Of a DNA stretch of 64,000 nt, positions 59,955-64,000 are shown piece by piece. The DNA lies in NCBI RefSeq assembly GCF_029212375.1, contig NZ_JARGNU010000007.1, forward strand, positions 1-64,000, read 5' to 3'. The notes under the pieces are model-generated. The model had not been told where the DNA came from. It saw nothing but the letters and a program-made list of their open reading frames with translations, and ran no database searches. The translations under genes and the position numbers were made by a program. Source of the DNA: Zhongshania sp. (GTDB lineage: Bacteria > Pseudomonadota > Gammaproteobacteria > Pseudomonadales > Spongiibacteraceae). How positions within the stretch are numbered: the first letter of the stretch is position 1; each line of letters opens with the position of its first letter.

Positions 59955-62771
59955 ATGACTGCAATAAAGCCCCTGATTCTGGTTGACGGTTCGTCTTATC
60001 TTTACCGCGCCTTCCATGCCCTGCCGCCTCTGAATACCTCAAAGGGGCAGCCCACGGGCGCAATTAAGGGGGTGATTAGTATGTTGCGGCGCTTGCAAAA
60101 GGATTATCCCGACAGTCCAATTGCGGTGGTGTTTGATGCCAAGGGTAAAACTTTTCGCGACGATATTTACAGTCTATACAAAGCCCAGCGCCCGCCGATG
60201 CCCGATGATCTGCGCAGTCAGATAGAGCCAATTAACGCGATTGTGGATGCCATGGGCTTGCCGCGACTGGTCATTGATGGGGTTGAGGCCGACGATGTGA
60301 TTGGCACCCTCGCTGCGCAGGCTGGCCAAGAGCGCCCAGTGCTGGTCTCTACCGGCGACAAAGACATGGCGCAGCTGGTGAATAGCCACGTCACCTTGGT
60401 GAATACCATGACCGACACGGTGATGGATGTGGCGGGGGTTGAGGAGAAGTTTGGTATTCCGCCCGAGCTGATTGTCGATTTTCTCGCCCTGATGGGCGAT
60501 AAAGTCGACAATATTCCCGGTGTTGCCGGTGTGGGTGAGAAAACCGCGCTTGCCCTGATTCAGGCCTTGGGTGGGGTCAGCAGTATTTATGAGAATATCG
60601 ACAAAGTGGCTGATTTGCCGATTCGCGGTGCCAAGGGTGTGGCAAAGAAGCTGGCCGACAGTCGCGACAATGCGCTGTTGTCTTATACTTTGGCTACCAT
60701 TAAGTGTGATGTGCCGCTAAACGTAGGTGTGCCCGAGTTGCTGCCAACGGCGCCGGATAACGAACGCTTACTGACGCTATTTAAAGAATATGAGTTTAAG
60801 ACTTGGGTGGAAGAGTTGAGTCGCGCCGAGCGCAGCGATGCAATTGCGGCCGCGTCCGACCAAGCGGAGCCCTCTTTTGCGCTGCAACAGCAGCAGACCG
60901 ATTCGCAAGCGGCGGCAGCCGCCGAGCCTAGCTTAGAGGTGGCGCCAGCGCCGCCACTGGCGGATTCCAGCTACCAGTTAATCCTGAGCAAGACCGATTT
61001 TGATTTATGGTTGCTTAAGCTGCGGGGGGCGTCGATCTTCGCCTTTGACACGGAAACTACTAGTTTGAATTATATGCAGGCGCGGGTAGTGGGGGTGTCT
61101 TTTGCGGTAGCGGCTGGCGAAGCGGCCTACCTGCCCTTTGGTCACGATTATCTTGATGTGCCAGATCAGCTGGATGAGGCCTATGTACTGGCCGAGCTCA
61201 AGCCGCTACTCGAAGACCCTGATGTGAAAAAGGTGGGGCAAAACCTTAAGTACGACGCCAATGTCTTGCTTAATCATGGTATTAGCCTGCGCGGCATTCA
61301 CGACGACACCATGCTTGCCTCATATGTGCTGGATTCCACCGGCAGCCGCCACGACATGGATACCTTGGCACTGAAGTATTTAGACCACACCACTATTCAC
61401 TTTGAAGACATTGCGGGCAAGGGTGCCAAGCAAATCACCTTTAATCAGATTGCCCTCGAGCAGGCAGGCCCCTACGCGGCCGAGGATGCCGATGTTACTT
61501 TGCGTTTATATCAGGTTTTGCTGCCGAAGCTGGAGCAGCACGCCGGTTTGTTGGCGGTCTATCGCAATATTGAAGTGCCTCTGGTGCCGGTGTTGTCACG
61601 TATTGAGCGCAATGGCGCCTATGTCGATCGGGACTTGTTGGGCAAGCAGAGCCACGAGCTAGGCTTGAAAATGCAGGCCCTTGAGCTGCAGGCCTATGAG
61701 CTGGCGGGTGGCGAGTTTAATTTGGCCTCGCCCAAGCAGCTCGGTGAGATCCTGTTTGAGCGTTTGCAAATTCCAGTCACTAAAAAAACGCCGAAAGGGG
61801 CGCCCTCTACCGCCGAAGAAGTTTTGGTGGAGCTGGCTCACGACTACCCGCTGCCCAAAGTAATACTTGAGCACCGAGGTATGGCTAAGCTTAAGTCGAC
61901 CTATACCGATAAGCTGCCGACCTTGATCGACCCCAAAACCGGCCGCATCCATACCTCTTACCATCAGGCGGTTGCTGCGACAGGGCGTTTGTCGTCCTCT
62001 GATCCCAATTTGCAGAATATTCCAATTCGCAGCGCTGAGGGGCGGCGCATTCGTCAGGCCTTTATTGCGCCGCCTGGCTATGTGATTTTAGCTGCGGATT
62101 ACTCGCAAATTGAATTGCGCATAATGGCCCATTTGTCGGGAGATCGCGGCTTAATTGACGCTTTTTCTCGGGGCGAAGATATTCATCGCGCCACCGCTGC
62201 CGAGGTTTTTGGGGTGAGTCCCGCCGAGGTTAGCGACGAGCAGCGCCGCAATGCCAAGGCGATAAACTTTGGTTTGATCTACGGTATGTCGGCTTTTGGC
62301 CTAGCGCGGCAGTTGCACCTAGGGCGCAAAGAGGCTCAGCAATATATCGATCTGTATTTTGAGCGCTACCCTGGGGTATTGCGCTATATGGACGAAACTC
62401 GGGTGCTGGCATCTGAAAATGGCTATGTCGAAACTTTATTTGGGCGTCGCCTGCATCTGCCTGAAATCAATGCCCGCAACGGCATGCGTCGCCAGGCGGC
62501 AGAGCGCACCGCAATTAACGCGCCTATGCAGGGTTCGGCAGCAGACATTATTAAGCGGGCGATGATCTCTGTAGATCAATATTTGAGCAGTAGTGCCGTG
62601 GACGCGCGCATGATTATGCAGGTTCACGATGAATTGGTGTTAGAAGTGGCGCCAGCGGTGTTAGAGGTGGTTCAGGCCGAGGTGGTACGCCTGATGATGG
62701 CCGCCGCGGCGCTTGCGGTGCCGCTGGAAGTGGGGGTTGGGGTTGGCGCAAATTGGGATGAGGCGCATTAA
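59955..62771 (+). CDS. polA: DNA polymerase I
   Basis: A 938-residue three-domain enzyme. The 5'-3' exonuclease domain (about 1-290) begins [16 protein letters not shown]. The 3'-5' proofreading domain (about 330-540) retains its catalytic acids ([11 protein letters not shown]), so proofreading is expected. The polymerase domain has [36 protein letters not shown] and [12 protein letters not shown] linker rich in Ala and Gln (about 295-335) joins the first two. Replaces RNA primers and fills repair gaps. Confidence 0.97.
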   Translation: MTAIKPLILVDGSSYLYRAFHALPPLNTSKGQPTGAIKGVISMLRRLQKDYPDSPIAVVFDAKGKTFRDDIYSLYKAQRPPMPDDLRSQIEPINAIVDAMGLPRLVIDGVEADDVIGTLAAQAGQERPVLVSTGDKDMAQLVNSHVTLVNTMTDTVMDVAGVEEKFGIPPELIVDFLALMGDKVDNIPGVAGVGEKTALALIQALGGVSSIYENIDKVADLPIRGAKGVAKKLADSRDNALLSYTLATIKCDVPLNVGVPELLPTAPDNERLLTLFKEYEFKTWVEELSRAERSDAIAAASDQAEPSFALQQQQTDSQAAAAAEPSLEVAPAPPLADSSYQLILSKTDFDLWLLKLRGASIFAFDTETTSLNYMQARVVGVSFAVAAGEAAYLPFGHDYLDVPDQLDEAYVLAELKPLLEDPDVKKVGQNLKYDANVLLNHGISLRGIHDDTMLASYVLDSTGSRHDMDTLALKYLDHTTIHFEDIAGKGAKQITFNQIALEQAGPYAAEDADVTLRLYQVLLPKLEQHAGLLAVYRNIEVPLVPVLSRIERNGAYVDRDLLGKQSHELGLKMQALELQAYELAGGEFNLASPKQLGEILFERLQIPVTKKTPKGAPSTAEEVLVELAHDYPLPKVILEHRGMAKLKSTYTDKLPTLIDPKTGRIHTSYHQAVAATGRLSSSDPNLQNIPIRSAEGRRIRQAFIAPPGYVILAADYSQIELRIMAHLSGDRGLIDAFSRGEDIHRATAAEVFGVSPAEVSDEQRRNAKAINFGLIYGMSAFGLARQLHLGRKEAQQYIDLYFERYPGVLRYMDETRVLASENGYVETLFGRRLHLPEINARNGMRRQAAERTAINAPMQGSAADIIKRAMISVDQYLSSSAVDARMIMQVHDELVLEVAPAVLEVVQAEVVRLMMAAAALAVPLEVGVGVGANWDEAH

Positions 62772-62814
62772 CTTTACAGCGCGGGGTTTGCGAAATTAGA
62801 AAACTAGGTCTAAA

Positions 62815-62930
62815 GTCTAATTGCCGTCTTCGTGAAGTGCTTGAGGATGGCGCCCGCGTTGGAGACTTGTCTCCCCCTGGCTCCAATAGGAGTAGGATTG
62901 CCCGGTGACTTGAGTCCGCCGGGCTTTTTT
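62815..62930 (+). ncRNA. Possible small RNA between polA and engB (Spot 42/ErsA position)
   Basis: The 166-base gap between polA and engB ends in a strong intrinsic terminator on the + strand. Before it is a self-complementary GGAGACTTGTCTCC (62861-62874) and TAAAGT-like -10 sequence near 62812. In E. coli the Spot 42 RNA and in Pseudomonas the ErsA RNA lie at this exact position. Sequence identity to them is not claimed; position and structure are the evidence. The alternative is a plain polA terminator with leader-like hairpins. Confidence 0.45.
62900..62930 (+). terminator. Intrinsic terminator
   Basis: GCCCGG (62900-62905) pairs with CCGGGC (62919-62924); an inner GACT/AGTC pair extends the stem, and six T residues (62925-62930) follow. 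It ends transcripts coming from polA or from a small RNA in this gap, just before the convergent engB stop. Confidence 0.85.
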
Positions 62931-62937
62931 GCGGGAT

Positions 62938-63627
62938 TTATTTTGGGCTTTCGTCTTCATCGCTGCTAATGGGCGTGCCGTCGTCGTCAAGATAGCTGAC
63001 GTTGACCATATTGACGGTATCCAGCCACTCGTCGAGCTTATTGCGCAACTCTTGCAGGCCGTCACCATTGGGTGCAGAAAATAGCTGCACGCTAATTAAA
63101 TCGCCGTATTCGGCAAGGCTCTTGCGTACCATTAATAAGGTGGCAGTGGCCGGCCCGCGTTTTAATTTGTCTGATTTGGTCAATAAAATGTGCATAGGCA
63201 TGCTGCTTTTGGTGGCCCAGCGCACCATTTGCTCGTCGAATTCAGTGAGCGGATGGCGAATATCCATCATCAAAACCATGCCGCGCAAGGATTGACGCTT
63301 TTGTAAATAGGCTTCTAAATTGCGCTGCCACTCATTTTTTACCGCTAGGGGCACCTTGGCAAAACCGTAGCCCGGCAGGTCGACTAGGCGCTGGCGGCCG
63401 CTGTCGTCCAGCACAAAAAAGTTAAGTAACTGGGTGCGGCCGGGGGTTTTACTGGTTTTTGCCAGCTTCTTGTTTTCGGTTAAGCGGTTGATCGCGCTGG
63501 ACTTGCCGGCATTGGAGCGGCCTGCAAAGGCAACCTCGGCGCCGCTGTCGTCTGGGCAGTAGGTGAGGTTGGGCGAGCTTTTTAAATAGCTGGCACGGCG
63601 GTAGTTCAGGGCTGGGCTTGATGACAT
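62938..63627 (-). CDS. engB: Ribosome-biogenesis GTP-binding protein EngB (YihA/YsxC)
   Basis: A 229-residue TRAFAC GTPase. G1 is [13 protein letters not shown]3 is [11 protein letters not shown] and G4 is LTKSDKL. It helps assemble the 50S subunit. An extra acidic C-terminal tail ends SSDEDESPK. polA-engB-cytochrome gene order is shared with pseudomonads. The same strand carries no partner gene. Confidence 0.95.
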   Translation of the reverse strand: MSSSPALNYRRASYLKSSPNLTYCPDDSGAEVAFAGRSNAGKSSAINRLTENKKLAKTSKTPGRTQLLNFFVLDDSGRQRLVDLPGYGFAKVPLAVKNEWQRNLEAYLQKRQSLRGMVLMMDIRHPLTEFDEQMVRWATKSSMPMHILLTKSDKLKRGPATATLLMVRKSLAEYGDLISVQLFSAPNGDGLQELRNKLDEWLDTVNMVNVSYLDDDGTPISSDEDESPK

Positions 63628-63700
63628 AATCGGTCCGGGGGAATTTGCGAAAGCAGCGGCATTTTACGGCAATTATTGGCCCCAGCGCCATGTAGTTGTG

Positions 63701-63706
63701 TATAAT
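63701..63706 (+). promoter_or_regulatory. Candidate promoter (-10) for the cytochrome c5 gene
   Basis: A perfect TATAAT lies 60 bases before ATG 63766, with TTGGCC about 19 bases upstream as a weak -35. It faces the cytochrome gene in the divergent region with engB. Confidence 0.5.
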
Positions 63707-63765
63707 GCCGCAGTTTTTACAATGACTCATCCTGCGCCGCTAAACGGAAAATTGAGAGGTAGATC

Positions 63766-64000
63766 ATGAATAAATGGCTTGTGGCTATACTGCTTTCATT
63801 GTCTGGAGTTTCTGCTTTTGCTGCTGAGCAAGCGGTACTGGATCGCTATCAGAAATCTTGTTTTGCCTGCCATGGCTTTGGTGCCAATGGCGCGCCAAAA
63901 ACAGGCGCTGTCGCCGATTGGGCGCCACGCTTAGAAAAAGGTATGGATACCTTGGTGAAACACGCCACCGACGGTTTTAATGCCATGCCGCCCAAGGGGC
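63766..64000 (+). CDS. Cytochrome c5-like protein, cut by the window end
   Basis: A signal peptide (MNKWLVAILLSLSGVSAFA, then AEQ) is followed by the haem-binding CFACH near residue 32 and the c5-type continuation GAPKTGAVADWAPRLEKGMDTLVKHATDGFNAMPPKG, in which the axial Met is in NAMPPKG. A periplasmic monohaem electron carrier, possibly feeding the caa3 oxidase. GAGAGG lies upstream of the ATG. Only 78 residues lie in the window. Neighbouring position to engB matches pseudomonads. Confidence 0.9.
   Translation, partial: MNKWLVAILLSLSGVSAFAAEQAVLDRYQKSCFACHGFGANGAPKTGAVADWAPRLEKGMDTLVKHATDGFNAMPPKG

Overview
The window looks like a chromosomal segment of a marine-type gammaproteobacterium, most plausibly near Spongiibacteraceae/Cellvibrionales (Zhongshania- or Spongiibacter-like). 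This rests on gene order (def-fmt-rsmB-trkA-trkH, LysM-dprA-tsaC-hemF-aroE, the pseudomonad-type cox cluster, polA-engB-cytochrome c5) and on protein resemblance judged by eye; no search was run. Most of the window is ordinary housekeeping sequence. The accessory parts are the left edge (1-1.2 kb), the 24.3-31.9 kb locus and the 35.5-37.4 kb mobile element.

Layout. 1-1.2 kb: two minus-strand genes separated by a structure with the hallmarks of an integron attC site. 1.2-1.84 kb: no gene, but a short tandem repeat. 1.8-14.9 kb: acyltransferase, a 40-residue basic small protein, hflKC, a TauE-type transporter, a DUF3465 protein, a GGDEF/EAL protein, a methyltransferase, then trkH-trkA-rsmB-fmt-def. 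15-24.3 kb: LysM protein, dprA, tsaC, hemF, aroE, a Ca/Na exchanger, a gamma-carbonic-anhydrase-like protein, prlC, yheV and a SpoIIAA-like protein.

24.3-31.9 kb is the most interesting region. A CofD-like gene is divergent from a tightly packed run: a PhoU-like/APH-like kinase fusion, an ATP-grasp enzyme, an HprK-related kinase, a histidine phosphatase, a metallophosphoesterase and an amphi-Trp protein. The ATP-grasp, CofD-like, HprK-related and amphi-Trp members match the set that family databases call the GAK system, whose biochemical function I know of no demonstration for. A near-consensus Pho box lies in the divergent promoter region. With the PhoU-like domain, this suggests a link to phosphate limitation.

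32-35.2 kb: PHA synthesis (phaC, a phaB-type reductase, a MaoC hydratase) behind a promoter dyad. 35.5-37.3 kb: a REP-associated (Y1-type) transposase with 16-bp terminal inverted repeats whose 3' end is duplicated in an exact 498-bp tandem copy. 37.3-47.1 kb: two tiny lipoproteins, a saccharopine-dehydrogenase-like protein, a ZIP-type transporter, an esterase, a CBS protein, pirin, azoR with a divergent LysR regulator, a DinB-like protein, a small beta-barrel protein and a MATE exporter.

47.6-56.4 kb: a complete caa3-type cytochrome c oxidase cluster with haem A synthesis and copper delivery (coxB with a haem c domain, ctaD, ctaG, coxC, DUF2909, SURF1, a SCO-like protein, ctaA, ctaB, sco). 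56.4-59.4 kb: zinc uptake (znuB-znuC-zur divergent from znuA, with a Zur-type operator between). 59.4-64 kb: a small secreted protein behind clustered inverted repeats, polA, a probable small RNA or terminator region, engB, and the start of a cytochrome c5 gene cut by the window end.
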